The notes beneath the pieces were generated by a model. That model ran no database searches. It was not told where the DNA came from and saw nothing but the letters and a program-made list of their open reading frames with translations. This document shows, piece after piece, positions 1-10,759 of a stretch of 64,000 bases of DNA (its first letter is position 1; each line of letters opens with the position of its first letter). Origin of the DNA: Earliella scabrosa (lineage: Eukaryota; Basidiomycota; Agaricomycetes; Polyporales; Polyporaceae). The stretch covers positions 124,001 to 188,000 of the forward strand of contig JABYQQ010000021.1 in NCBI GenBank assembly GCA_022605405.1, written 5' to 3'. Both the position numbers and the translations under genes were made by a program.

Positions 1-50
1 TTGTCTGTCAGTAATGGGCGCATCGCGACGAAACAACCAGATGCACGCAC

Positions 51-1146
51 ATTGGACGAGCAGAGATCCTGTGGTCGTCTCAGTCAGCTAGGCCGTATGT
101 CACTGCGGTAGGAGTACGTACATTGGGCCAGGTCATGATGTCAATCACAGCCTTCGACATCTCCTGCAGGATCGGGTGGTCCCAAACGTACTCCGGAATC
201 TGCAAATCCAAGGAGTACTCGACCATTGCTGCACGAAGATGAATTATGAGCTGCAAAGTGAGAATAGCGAGTGATTGAGCTGCATACCTTCCACGATGGG
301 ACCGCCGATAGTTCGTCGCCGAAGGATGATGAAGTCCTCAACTGATGGGATTTCGTCCGTTGAGCGGTTGCGAGCTTGTTCCACCTGGGAGTTCATCCAG
401 CTCTCGACCGCGCGGAAGAAACTATAGCGCAGCGATACGTCAGCCTCGACAGGTAAGCGACGTACGACCATGGAAACATATTCACCGATTGCATGCGCCT
501 GGGCTCGCAGTAGACCGGAACCGTCTCCAGATGCTGTGAACCCGTTAGCGAGAGTGCGCAGTATAGTCCAGACCTCATGAACGCACTCGTGAAGCATAGC
601 GGCATATGGGAAGTTCGGCGGAGGAGCGTCGGGGTTTCGGAGGACGTCCATCGAGATGTCGACGCCGACCTGCACCGCATCAGGCTTAGACTGGAGGGCA
701 CCTTCGTCGGACAGATCATCGAACTAAGCCGCCAAGAGTGACACGGAAGCATGGACACACAAAGGTTCGCGGTCAAGGACAAAGAACGCGCGGAGATTGG
801 CGGCCGCTTACCGAGAACGCCCACAGGAAGAACGCGATACAGGTTTCCAGGTGCGAGACGTCGGCGTCAGGAAAGCTCATCCCGGCATACGAATCGAACC
901 GATGTGAAAGGAACCTCTTCTTCTTGAGCCCGTGATATACATTGCGCCTAGCCCGAAAGATGCCCATGACGTCGGGGTCACGATAGTAGCAACGGTGGCG
1001 ACGTACCTATCAAACCAAGCATATGTCGCCCGTGCGGCCTCCTGCTCGTGCGGGTTGAGCTTGTACTCGAAGAAGGGCGCGGAGATGGCGCAGAGATTCT
1101 TGAGACGGAAGTGCGAGGGGAATGGACGGAGTTGCTCGACGCTCAT
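51..1146 (-). CDS. Sesquiterpene synthase (class I terpene cyclase), 3' end beyond window
   Basis: Class I terpene cyclase expected to ionise farnesyl diphosphate with Mg2+ and cyclise it. Five exons splice in frame: 1146-1007, 947-812, 723-288, 228-122 and 68-51 (279 codons); the rest lies left of the window. The metal-binding aspartate motif FDDLSDEG starts exon 3. A conserved SFPDADVSHLE segment precedes it, the LRRRTIG effector region ends exon 3, and WPNDLCSSN at the exon 4/5 junction begins the NSE/DTE metal motif. The start at 1146 gives an N-terminus of normal length, leading into the usual KLNPHEQ segment. The next gene upstream is a P450 relic, so this may be what remains of a terpenoid cluster. 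Family assignment is secure; the product cannot be predicted. Confidence 0.9.
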
Positions 1147-2724
1147 ACTGGGTCGGGAACGTGAACACGGGAGGGAAGTTGAAGGTAATCGAACCTGCTC
1201 GCTTTGCGACCCTGGCTCGCATCTATTTGTACCTTGCCAGGCGGCTTCGCGTTCGCCATCTGGCCCACAGCGACAAACGGGATGATGGATCGGGAATTGC
1301 GGGCCAACCACGGTCTAGATCTCAAAGTGGCCCTCGTCTCCTCGAAAGACAGGTTTCCACATCCACAGACGCTAGCAAAATTTTGCTGGCCCTGCCGTCA
1401 TGCCTGTTGCGGTGCTGGACGATGGGCTTCTCCGGATGGCCTATTAATCGGGGTTGTGTTCACGATGACACGATTCCCAACACGGAGCCACGTACTATCT
1501 TGGCTGAGGAGGGCAAAATATTGGACCGGCGAGTAATCACCACGGTGGCTCGTTAAGTTATCAGGTCCGAGTTCCTGGAGCTCTTGCGGCACGGATGAAG
1601 ACTATTAGTAGCCTCGACCACTTACTACGATACTGCTGCTCCGAGTCAGCAATTGCGCTCAGCACAGTGATGAATACTGCACAGTTTAAGGACTAATCGA
1701 AGCTGCTAGCACTACGTTGAAGCAATGAGTTACGGGTGGAATAATCAAATGAGGACCAACCAGGTGCTCACCATTGAACTTGAAGAAGACGAGGAGGTTC
1801 CTTGGAGGGCTTACAGCCTTGCCAGAGGCGCCCGAGAACCTTCCAGATATGGCTGTTGGGACGCCGAAATGCCGAGCTTCCGACGACGGCTTCCTAGTAC
1901 ACCTATTAAGTATTGTCACTTCTCACGGCTCCTTCCCTTGCCATCCAGAGTCTTTAACCATGTTCTTCACAGTAGCAGCCAGACGTCAGCCCACGATCTC
2001 TCATGCGATCATACCCAATCTGTCTCATGCACTGCATGGAAAGAACTCAACCATAAAGCCTGCTAGTACCGCTTTGAGGATTTAAGTCTCGCCGGGACGT
2101 GACAGCCGCTACGGTGGCATGATACTTAGTCGTTGGCGGATCTTTTCCGAGTGAGTGAGCTCTTGGTACTGCGCGCACCTCATTCTAACTCGCTAGCTGT
2201 GAAATCTATCTTTGAGACAATACCCGAATCAACTTGGTTCGTGGCGCACGGCGGCAGCGACTGGAATACTTACGGTGCCATCCGGAGGTGGCGAAGGTTG
2301 CACGCCTTACACTGTTCTGATGCGGCTACAGACTGTGGTCTGCGCCACACGAACAATGTTTTCAGCTGCACAGCCGTTTAACGGTCCCACAACTCATCTA
2401 GGCGCTGCAGCGGGGCCTGAGCGGTGATGTTTGTGAGTGTCTTAGGGGGTTCTCGTCGCAGCCATGCCCAGCGCCCCTAGGGGGAGGATCGTGCCTCTCT
2501 AACCCCACGAACGCCACATGTTTGAGATGGGACGTCTATCGCGCCACGTCCTTTGCGCTGTCCCAACCTGGCCTCGTGTTGCTACTTGGACGTGGAGCAG
2601 ACCTGACAGGAGCTTCGGGCAGGTGGCACGTCTAGCATAGTACGAATCCTTAAGTACCTCCTGCTCATCTAATCCTCACCTCAGCAGTCATCGCTCAGTC
2701 AACGTCACCCATTCCGCTACAGTC
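1147..2724. other. Intergenic stretch, no supported gene
   Basis: It lies between the divergently oriented terpene synthase and P450 relic. Only short overlapping ORFs in all frames occur, none with a recognisable motif or a spliceable series. The part next to 1147 should hold the terpene synthase promoter and the part next to 2724 the former P450 promoter. No clear regulatory motif was seen. Confidence 0.5.
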
Positions 2725-4047
2725 ATGCAGGATTCACTCATCCTCATAGCTATTGTCGTGTATCTCGGGCTCGTGTTGCTCAGACGGCTCACGAAGAAAC
2801 GCATCAATCTACCTCCCGGCCCGAGTGCAATCCCTATCCTGGGCAGCGTGCACCACCTCACGTTGCAGTTCCAAGAGAAGTTGTTTTTCAAGTGGCGACA
2901 CACATACGGTGCCGTGCTATGGGATCCTTCCGTAGTCATATGCTTACTCACTGAGTAATGATCACAGGGGACGTGATCTACTTCAAGCTCTTCCGCACCC
3001 CGACCGTCGTCCTTAACTCGCTTGAGAGTGCCAGGGACCTGCTAGACAAACGCAGCGTGAAGTATTCGGATAGACCTCGCATGGTCTTGCTCGCCGAACT
3101 GTGAGCCATACGGCTGCTATTCGAGGGCAGAGTACCCAGTTGCTGACGGACCGCAGAGGCGGACATGATACCTCGCTCCCGCCCATGCGGTACGGAGATC
3201 GCTTCCGCAAGCACCGCAAGTGGATGCACGACTTCGTCTCCAACAAGTCCGCGCTGCAGACCTATCGGCCTGTGCAACTCCAGGAGGCCCACATCCTCCT
3301 CCGCAACCTTTTAGACACTCCTGACGCGTTCCGCGACCACCTCTCACGGTAGGAACAAGTTGATTGTCTGCTGATAAGACTGTGAGAGCACTGACCGATG
3401 ACGGACACGTCCTACTCACAGCTATGTCACTGCAACGCTGCTCGAGGTCACATACGGCCGCCGGCTGACCTCGATGGAAGACGAGCTAGTGCAGCTCGCA
3501 GAGCGCTCAGTCAATGCGACGAACGAGGGTGGGAACCCCGGCTCGATGCTCGTCGACTTCTTCCCGATCTGTGAGTTGTCCAGCGGTACCGTCACTGACC
3601 CAACTACGGCCGCTGACAGGCCGCACAATTCAAGTGAAACACATTCCAACGTGGATGCCTGGCGCGGGTTTCAAGAGGACCGCGTTGCAAGCACGTACGT
3701 ACCTCGACGCGTGGCGAGTAGGCGGCGTGAAGATGGTCAGAGAGGCGATGGTACGTGCGCCGCGGCTTGAAGGGGCAGCGGCTCTGTGGGGTGCTCACTT
3801 CGCCCCCTCTCAGGTGTCAGGGGACGTTGCGCCGTGCATCACCGTCTCGCTGTTGGAGGCGCACCAGTGCAACCCAAACGAAGACGAGCTGAAGGACATA
3901 CAAGACATCAGCGTTAACATCTACGGAGGTGAGTCCTGGTCAGTCTCGTCCCCGTGCGAGCACACTATTGAGGTTGCGCCCTCTTCACAGCGGGTACAGA
4001 GACGGTGAGTGCACATATAGGCGGACAAGGTACCAACATAGCTTCAT

Positions 4048-4321
4048 CATCAGTACTTGCGGAAATTCCTTAACGTGTCTTAACGGGCGCCTTAAGCCCG
4101 TTAAGACACGTTAAGGCGGTAAGTTGCTAAGGTCAAAACTTTGGACAGTTGGAATGACCTATGATGGCGATTTTTGCGTCATCCTGACACCTGTTCCTTC
4201 GTACTTACGCATGTTTGGTGGAGTACCAACGCGAAAACGGCTCGGGGTAAAGCCGTGCCCATGGGCGTCTAACCCAGCTAAGTTCCGTAAGGCCCTTAAG
4301 CAATTTCCGGAAGTACTGATG
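4048..4321. mobile_element. 274-bp MITE in a P450 intron
   Basis: The terminal inverted repeats are 26 bp (4048-4073 and 4296-4321), match at 24 of 26 positions and begin CATCAGTACTT. The element has no coding capacity and lies wholly between a GTGAGT donor and a GATGCAG acceptor. No convincing target-site duplication was found, so the superfamily is unknown. It explains the one oversized intron of the P450 relic. Confidence 0.75.
4068..4116. repeat. Perfect 21-bp inverted repeat with 7-nt loop
   Basis: Arms 4068-4088 and 4096-4116 are exactly reverse-complementary around a 7-nt loop. The hairpin lies near the left end of the 274-bp MITE and overlaps its terminal repeat. Transcribed DNA here would fold into a strong stem. 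Confidence 0.85.
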
Positions 4322-4559
4322 CATTCCTTTCTCGATGCAGACATTCGGAACTATCACCTCGTTCGTGCTCGCAATGGTGCGCAACCCGGACGTTCTGCGG
4401 AAGGCCCAAGCAGAGATGGACAATGTCCTAGGACCCGATCGCCTTCCAGAGTTCTGCGACCGCGATTCGCTCCCGTACCTCGGCGCACTGCTGGAGGGAG
4501 ATCATAGCGACTACGGTCTAGCGTCCGCCGGACGTCCGCCGGACCCGCGTGACAGTACA

Positions 4560-5090
4560 AATACGTAACAAGTGACACTTACAAATTGTAATGCGTGACG
4601 AATGCGACAAACCCATCAACTTGGACCATTCCGCACATCCCTACGACAAGGGGTAGTCATTCCGCACTATACCATTGAATGATGGTAGGGGTCCCGCACT
4701 AATCCACTCCCAGTATGACATTCTGACATACGACGGATCTGCATTCGCCCATCGCCAACCCTCCTGTAGAATGCGGATAGTGCGCAATTGCTTCGCACAA
4801 TACAGAACACCATACCATCGTGGTGCGGGACCGCTTCGCACTTCTCCCCACCCACGATTTGCACGTACGGAATGGTTCCTCTCTCGTCCCGATTCGCAGA
4901 TTTCACGCCGCCTTTGTTCGCAGCTGCGCACGCATTCAGTCTGAACAGTTCCGCACACCTTATGTCCCTCGTCTATTGCGCTGAGGTGCTACGGGAATTG
5001 GCGTACATATGTTGGTTTTGGCTCATTCCGCTCCGGAGCAGCTTGTGGTATTTTACCTAGAACTCCATCCCTGTCCGCCCGCCGCTTCCG
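4560..5090. repeat. Degenerate satellite built on a TTCCGCA word
   Basis: TTCCGCA or close variants (TCCCGCA, CTTCGCAC) recur every 20-60 bp on both sides of short spacers. The block joins the broken P450 end to the better-conserved 144-bp array that follows. I read it as older, decayed copies of the same satellite. Just before it, an 11-bp GTCCGCCGGAC word is repeated directly at 4523-4544. No gene is supported. Confidence 0.5.
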
Positions 5091-5628
5091 CATGATTTGG
5101 GCTAGCGTAGTACGGACTCTGGAGCCCTTCCGCATCTCTCTTGCCATACTGCCGGACCCTTCCGCCCGCTCTTCCATCGTCCCGCGCACCATGCGGAGGG
5201 TCGTCGCACGGATAGACGGCCTACGCGCATTCCATGTTGACCTCCGTATATCATTTTTCTGCTTCCGCATCATTTGGACTAACCTAGGGTGTACTCCAGA
5301 TCCCCTCCGCACCTCCTCCACCATCCCGCACACCGTGCGGAGGGTCGTCGCACGGATAGACGGCCTACGCGCATTCCATGTTGACCTCCGTATATCTTTT
5401 TTCTGCTTCCGCATCATTTGGACTAACCTAGGGTGTACTCCAGATCCCCTCCGCACCTCCTCCACCATCCCGCACACCGTGCGGAGGGTCGTCGCACGGA
5501 TAGACGGCCTACGCGCATTCCATGTTGACCTCCGTATATCTTTTTTCTGCTTCCGCATCATTTGGACTAACCTAGGGTGTACTCCAGATCCCCTCCGCAC
5601 CTCCTCCACCATCCCGCACACCGTGCGG
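5090..5628. repeat. 144-bp tandem repeat array
   Basis: Three near-identical 144-bp units lie at 5197-5340, 5341-5484 and 5485-5628, preceded by a diverged partial unit at about 5090-5196. Landmark words such as AGGGTCGTCGCACGG recur at 5197, 5341 and 5485. Because 144 is a multiple of 3, the array holds ORFs open on both strands with a repeated 48-residue peptide. This is a consequence of the repeat, not evidence of a protein. Confidence 0.92.
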
Positions 5629-5649
5629 CGATGCGCCCTTTTCGCGTGT

Positions 5650-6372
5650 TTCCTGGAGCGCCGTCCACTCGGGAGCGAACATCGCTGGGCTCAAGACGAA
5701 CCAGTCCGCCGTCGTCTTCGGCATGGGCGCCGTCAGCCTGCCGCCGGGCGCGCGCTCGGAGCCTCGCGCGTGCGGCGTAATCGCAGTGGACATCGTCCTC
5801 AGCCGGGTTGAGTTCGCCGAAGCGTACGCGGCGATGGACACGTACGTCCCGCCCAAGTTCCAGCGCAACGCGAAGCTCAAGATGCAGCAGCTCGGCCTCG
5901 AGGAGCGCGGCCCCACTGCCATCGACCTCATCGTCGAGGCGAGCGGCGCAGAGGTGTTCATTCAGACCAGCATCCTCCTTCTTTGTTCAGGTACATGTGC
6001 TCGCACCGTCACCCGTGGCGGAGGTTCTGCGCTTCCCCCGCTGACACACACTCTCGATATGCAGCTCGGTATGGGCCAAGCTGAGTGAGGTCCAGGAGCG
6101 TGAGTACTCAGTACAAACGTTCGCCAGCTTCTCGTCTTCCGAACAAGCCCATCGCTAACCTTGTCTCCCCGACCCGCCAGCCCGGCGGCTACAACCTCGC
6201 CATCGCCCTCGTCGTGCAGGGCAAGGTCGACCTCAAGCCGCTCGTCACGCACCGATTCAACGAGGCCGTCAAGGCCTTTCAGGCGATGCGCGCCAGCAAG
6301 AGCGAGGACGGCAAGCCTGTCATCATGGTGGTCATATTCGGGCCCCACGCCTCCTCCGATGATCTCCTATAG
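5650..6372 (+). pseudogene. Medium-chain polyol/alcohol dehydrogenase, C-terminal half only
   Basis: Relic of a zinc-type medium-chain dehydrogenase resembling sorbitol/xylitol dehydrogenases (NAD-linked oxidation of polyols). The reading frame enters at about 5654 in the nucleotide-binding domain. The glycine motif is altered to GMGAVSLPPG, where GAGPVGL is usual. GPTAIDLIVEASGAEV and, after an intron ending at 6180, GGYNLAIALVVQGKVDLKP and LVTHRF then ASKSEDGKPVI follow, with a stop near 6372. The zinc-binding N-terminal half is missing, cut off by the 144-bp array. The strand following the ASGAEV segment has lost its RGGT residues and shifts frame around 5975-5990. It is non-functional. 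Confidence 0.8.
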
Positions 6373-9325
6373 AGGGACCGCAGTGCGGAGGTGCGGGGTG
6401 CAGTATGCTGCGCGTGGCGGCGGGCGACTGAGGGCGAATCCAGGACGCGCCGTAGGAAGTCGAAGACGCTGCATCAGCACGAAGTGTACCATATCGTCGC
6501 ACCTTGGTCGCTCTGCCCTGCGTGGCTCCAGAGTCGGCAGTCGAACTACGGAATGCGAGACGGTGTTGGCTAGCGTGCGAGTCGAGGGCCCACGGGACGC
6601 CTGCCGCAACGGAGAGTAGGTGAGGCGTCGAGGTGTGGAACTCACCGCGGGGAACACCCGGTACCACAGGCACGTCTGCTGAGGCGAACAAGACAATCAA
6701 GGGGAGTGAGTGGTCGCATCGAAGACTGGCGGGCGTGCGCGATGAACTCACACGCGAGGCTGGCAGAAGGGCGAGACGGCCGCATGCGCTCAAAGTTCAC
6801 GGACAGATACATGGTCCATGCGAAGTCGAGGCAGAGCGTCGACGGGTGCGGAGGGATCGAGCGCACGAAGAGGACCGACGAGGAGCGATGAACGGAGTGA
6901 GGGGACGTGCATGGACGGGTTTTGAAAAAAGGTGAGATGCGCGAGGTGTCACTCGCGTCTGGTCTAAGTATCTGGTCCGTACGCGCGACTGACAGGCAGG
7001 TCCATGCATGTCGGGAATTACGTCTGGATGGTCTCACCCTGGTGCAGGACCATCCACACGTGTCGGCTCCGTATTCTCCGCGGCGGTCTCTGTACATTCG
7101 TAGGTAGTGTGCTTGCCCCAATGCAATGCGTTTCGTCACTTCGTCCGCTCGTCAGGTCATTGTGCGCCTTCGAGCCACGAGACCGCGTCATCACGAGGGA
7201 CGGACTATATGCATTGCTGCGGACATCCTCATCGAGTCTTGAGTTCTTTGATTGTCACTTGTCACTTGAAGTGTGCTTGACTTAGTGAACAGTCCACGAG
7301 CTTCAGAAGGGTGCAGACGATTTAGTCACTCCTTCTGCACGTCGTGGACTTCCCGAGGTGGCCGAGTTTCATCCTGGCGCGTCGCGGGGCTGCTTCCAAG
7401 ACTGCTATGACGTGCACAGTTCACGGACTGTTCCATCAGAATAGGTACAGACGTTCTGTCCCTGCGAGCTGGTCATGCACTCCGACAGATTTCTGCACAA
7501 CACAATGGATATTACGGAGGTCGAGATACATTGGGAAAAACTGGCTAGTGAGACACAGCGATGCTTCCCGAGGACTGAATGTCTGCGGAATTGTCATCTG
7601 CGGATATGGAAAATCGGCTGCACACATAGCGAGATCAGTCGGATCATAGCTCCAATCCTCTGCACATAGCAACCTGCTGGAAGAAACATTGCTGAGAGCG
7701 TGCCGTCAGAAACAACGGGGATCAAACACCCACTATGCTCAGATGCGGGCTATTGTGCACTTCTTCGCAAATTGACTTGCTCCCGCGGTTCGTGCATCGG
7801 GAAGAACGTGAACTGCATGCGGTGGATGGTGCCGGAAGAGTCCAACACCTAAGCCTCGCAACCGGTGCTGCACCAAGCCGGCAAACAGACCTTCGAGTAT
7901 TGAGTGACCTGGAAGGGAGTCAGCGCCGGACTGTCAACAGAGCTTCTTCGGATGGATGTACGCACGCTTGCGACGTGGATGAGTGTTGGATGTGTGCTTC
8001 GTGCCTGGAGATGGGCGATCTTCGTGAGGGAACGACCTCGCGGGTCCCCGATTTCGATCTGCCGTGAATGACCGGAAGCGCTCTTGTGAGTGCGCAGGCA
8101 CCGTGTAGGTCCATCGTTCGAGCACCATACGGAGACGCGGGGTGCGTACTGGCGGTACATCGTCTTCGACCCCTTCATGAGATGTCTGGAGGACTAGGCT
8201 AGTAGTAGGATGAGCATGCGAACATGAAGATGGCTCGGAGGGACGCACAGACGGGGAGGGAGCCTGAGGATTGTGTAAAGACCGAGAGGCGAACATGGTC
8301 TGTGGTTGCGCCACTTCCATATCCGTGTGGACCCTGACGGAGGGACTCATCGAGCTTGGCAGACTCCGCGGAGGACGAGATTGGACTTGTGTTGCCCTGG
8401 TCTGGGATTGCGCGCCAGGCAAAGACCGTGCTTGTGCGTTGATAAGTATATCGAACCGGGTGCTGAGCGAGCACTGCACACGCTCGGTCTCGGTTCCGTC
8501 AGCTCCCAGTCGTCTCGTCCGACTTCGCGCCGAACTCCACGTGTGCTTGAATGCCGGCATCAGTGAGTCCTTTCTGCCCAGGAACCCATCTCGGCGACTC
8601 GGACGTACTGCTGCGGATCGATCGTGCAAACAAGAGCTCGGGCGGGCGGGTCAAGAAGATGAAGTACTCCGTCCAGGGTTATGCAGGTCTCGTCCGCCGC
8701 AACGAGTACGTCCTCAAGGGCTGACCTCGAAACCACGACATGGAACTTGACCTACGTCCCCGGCGGTGAGCCCATCATCGGCTACCTCCTCGCCGACCGA
8801 GGACGACATCGGCACCGCACGCCGAGCCCCGCCCTCATTCTCTCCCTCGGCAATGCCGGCGCGCTTCAATCGTGCGCCGCGTGGGCGACAGCGGTATCCT
8901 CTCGTTGCGCACGATCATGGAGGCGACGCCCTGGTGAACGTGAGTCCCGTCTTCCAGCTCGTTCGAGGGAACGTCAAGTGAGCCCTCGGTCGTCTCTGCG
9001 ACGGGAAGCGGCCGCCTGTCCTGCTCGGTCAGTCTCAGACACGCACAACTGAGTCCTAGACGTCTGTCCACGATCTGAGCGCGGAGACGAGGTGATGCAA
9101 CACCACGACAGCCATCCTGCGCAAAACACAGAACAGCAATATGAGCCAGATGAACTGGAGATGTAACTAGATACTCACCGTCTGCGTATGCAATCGCGCT
9201 TTCAGCTGCGCGGAGCACGACTGTCTGCATGCGTCTGCACTGCAAGTGAGCGTGGCTGCTTTGTTGAGGTTTGCTGCAAGCGCAGCGTTTCTACCTGTCG
9301 GGATTGCTACGTGTCCGGAATGCAC
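6373..9325. other. Gene-poor stretch with one coding-like fragment
   Basis: No complete gene can be assembled. The only protein-like piece is on the plus strand at about 8580-8980. One frame reads RVKKMKYSVQGYAGLVRRNE and YVLKG, then stops. A neighbouring frame continues with TWNLTYVPGGEPIIGYLLAD and a third with VRRVGDSGILSLRTIMEATP. The frame changes without plausible introns suggest a decayed exon of an unidentified gene. The remainder is short, mutually shadowing ORFs. Confidence 0.3.
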
Positions 9326-9420
9326 GTCCGGGGATCTTCCGCTCGTCCGGATATCTTCTGCGCGTCCGGATATCTTCTGTGCGTCCGGATTCCTGCTGCC
9401 CATCCGGATTCCTTCTGGAA
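9326..9420. repeat. Short minisatellite, about 19-20 bp units
   Basis: About five imperfect units contain GTCCGGATATCTTCTG with variants (GTCCGGATTCCTGCTG, ATCCGGATTCCTTCTG). Unit boundaries are approximate. No gene overlaps it. Confidence 0.75.
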
Positions 9421-9494
9421 ACTGTCCCTAACACCCGTCCTTGCTCTGGATGTTTCGTCCTCTTTCTGCGCAAACAACTATATTCGGTGAGTGG

Positions 9495-10651
9495 TTATGT
9501 ACACGCGAGCCGCCGCCAGATCGGCCCGCCGTGAGCGCCATCCCTCGCCTCCACGCCCGGCCGACGCTTCTGTTGCCGACAATTCACCTTCTTCGGCCTG
9601 CGCTCAGAAACCGTACTCGACCGGACTTCATCGACCATGTCGCGCGTAGACGAGCGCGAGCGCGATGTCGGAGACCCATTCGTCAACACTGGGAACAGTA
9701 CCGTCGAAGGTCGGCGAGGGGTACCGCTCCGAGTCCCGCCCAGGCTTTGTGTCGCTACCGGCACGGCGTCATCCGAGACCTCAATGTAAAACCCGCCCTC
9801 GTCCTTCTGCAGCAAGATGGGCAGCGACCGTGTCTCGTTCCTGCCCGAGGCCGAATTCAGGGAGGTAAAGTGGAAGTTGTACGTCGGACAAGAGTAGGGC
9901 GAGTCGGAGGAGCCGGACAAAGGCGTAAGGGGTGGCGTGATCGGTTCTCGTGACGAAAGCCGGGCTGGGGTAGCGGGAATGAAGGGCAGGGCGGCCTTGT
10001 TCAGCACCTTGGATGGGAGGGGGGAGAGCACAGTGGGAGAGTTCGTGATTGCTCCTCCGGAGACCGCACCGGCGCAGCTCAGGGCCGTCTTGGGCTTCGG
10101 TATCGACGGTGGCGGATGTGACTCCCCAGACGAGCCCGAGGACGATGACGCGGAGGAGCCCGACCCATCGACTGGGCTCTCGAGGTTGTCGAGATCATAG
10201 AGGGGGACGTCCGCGGAGAACGAGTCGAGCTCTAGGAGCGGGCCGTCCTCGAGGATGCCGCCGAGCTGCTCCGCACCTTCTCCTCCAAGACGTACTGCTC
10301 CACAGCGCACTGGGAGCACGGGGACGGATCCTCATCTTGGTCGAGGACTGGGGGCGAAGGATGAATGGCAGCATCGAGCTCGTACCGTTTGTGAGCGTCC
10401 TCCGCAGCTCGCACGCCACTCAGCCCGGCATTCGTCCCGTTTCGCAGCTCCCGACCGGCTCTGGGCATCCGCTGTCACTCTTCTCCGTCTCCCGCGCGCG
10501 AGGTGGTCGTGGTAGTGCGGGGGTCGAGGATGATCGGGCTTGTCTTGTTGGCCCAGGAGAACGCTCTGAGAGAGGTCTTCCACCAATCGTCCTCGTCAAT
10601 CTCCCAGTCCCATGTCTCCGGCAGATCGTGTCCGAGCTCAAAGTCGACCAT
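9495..10651 (-). pseudogene. Ser/Pro-rich hypothetical protein gene with two lesions
   Basis: Reads from a possible start at 10651 (MVDFELGHDLPETWDWE, acidic and Trp-rich, with a DEDDWW segment). The frame runs past an in-frame TGA at 10477-10475 into a segment ending CSQCAVEQYVLEEKV. It must shift frame near 10262-10275 to continue as LGGILEDGPLLELDSFSADV and a long Ser/Pro-rich tail to about 9495. The tail includes TYNFHFTSLN and EGGFYIEVSDD. One stop and one frameshift without splice signals argue for a pseudogene. An unrecognised intron is possible but the gap is too short. The family is not recognised, so no function is proposed. Confidence 0.5.
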
Positions 10652-10696
10652 TGAGCGATTGTCATGAGCTGTTGCGAGGAACGATTGTGGGGAAGT

Positions 10697-10752
10697 GTGA
10701 CGAGTCAGGGGGGGTGTGGCGAGTCAGGGGGGGTGTGGCGAGTCAGGGGGGT
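10697..10752. repeat. Three copies of a G-rich 20-bp direct repeat
   Basis: The unit GTGTGGCGAGTCAGGGGGG is repeated about three times in a row, the first copy diverged. Runs of six to seven G occur in each unit. Confidence 0.8.
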
Positions 10753-10759
10753 TTCAGCA

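Larger units (their letters stand above)
2725..4500 (+). pseudogene. Cytochrome P450, truncated before the haem-binding half
   Basis: Microsomal P450 monooxygenase relic. The start at 2725 opens with a hydrophobic N-terminal anchor, a KK basic stretch and the LPPGPSAIPILG proline hinge. Exons splice in frame: 2725-2908, 2968-3100, 3157-3348, 3422-3570, then from 3620. They carry the helix C region (RYGDRFRKHRKWMH) and helix I motif AGTET, the latter split by introns. The last exon (from about 4339) reaches the J-K region (SLPYLGALLEG), then homology stops at about 4498. The ExxR motif, the PERF region and the cysteine haem loop are missing, replaced by repetitive DNA. It cannot encode a working P450. 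The intron after AGTET is about 330 bp instead of about 60 because a MITE lies in it. Pairing with a terpene synthase is typical of terpenoid clusters. Confidence 0.88.

Noticed and set aside
4989..5811. Repetitive 210- and 239-residue ORFs on opposite strands
   Set aside because: Both are produced by the 144-bp tandem array, whose unit length is a multiple of 3. Neither has a recognisable domain.
7934..8629. 231-residue minus-strand ORF
   Set aside because: Composition is Arg/Ser/Pro-rich without domain or splice partners, and it overlaps equally long plus-strand ORFs, so it looks like chance.
9326..9420. CRISPR-like spaced repeats
   Set aside because: The units are directly adjacent, imperfect and in fungal DNA; there are no unique spacers of constant length.
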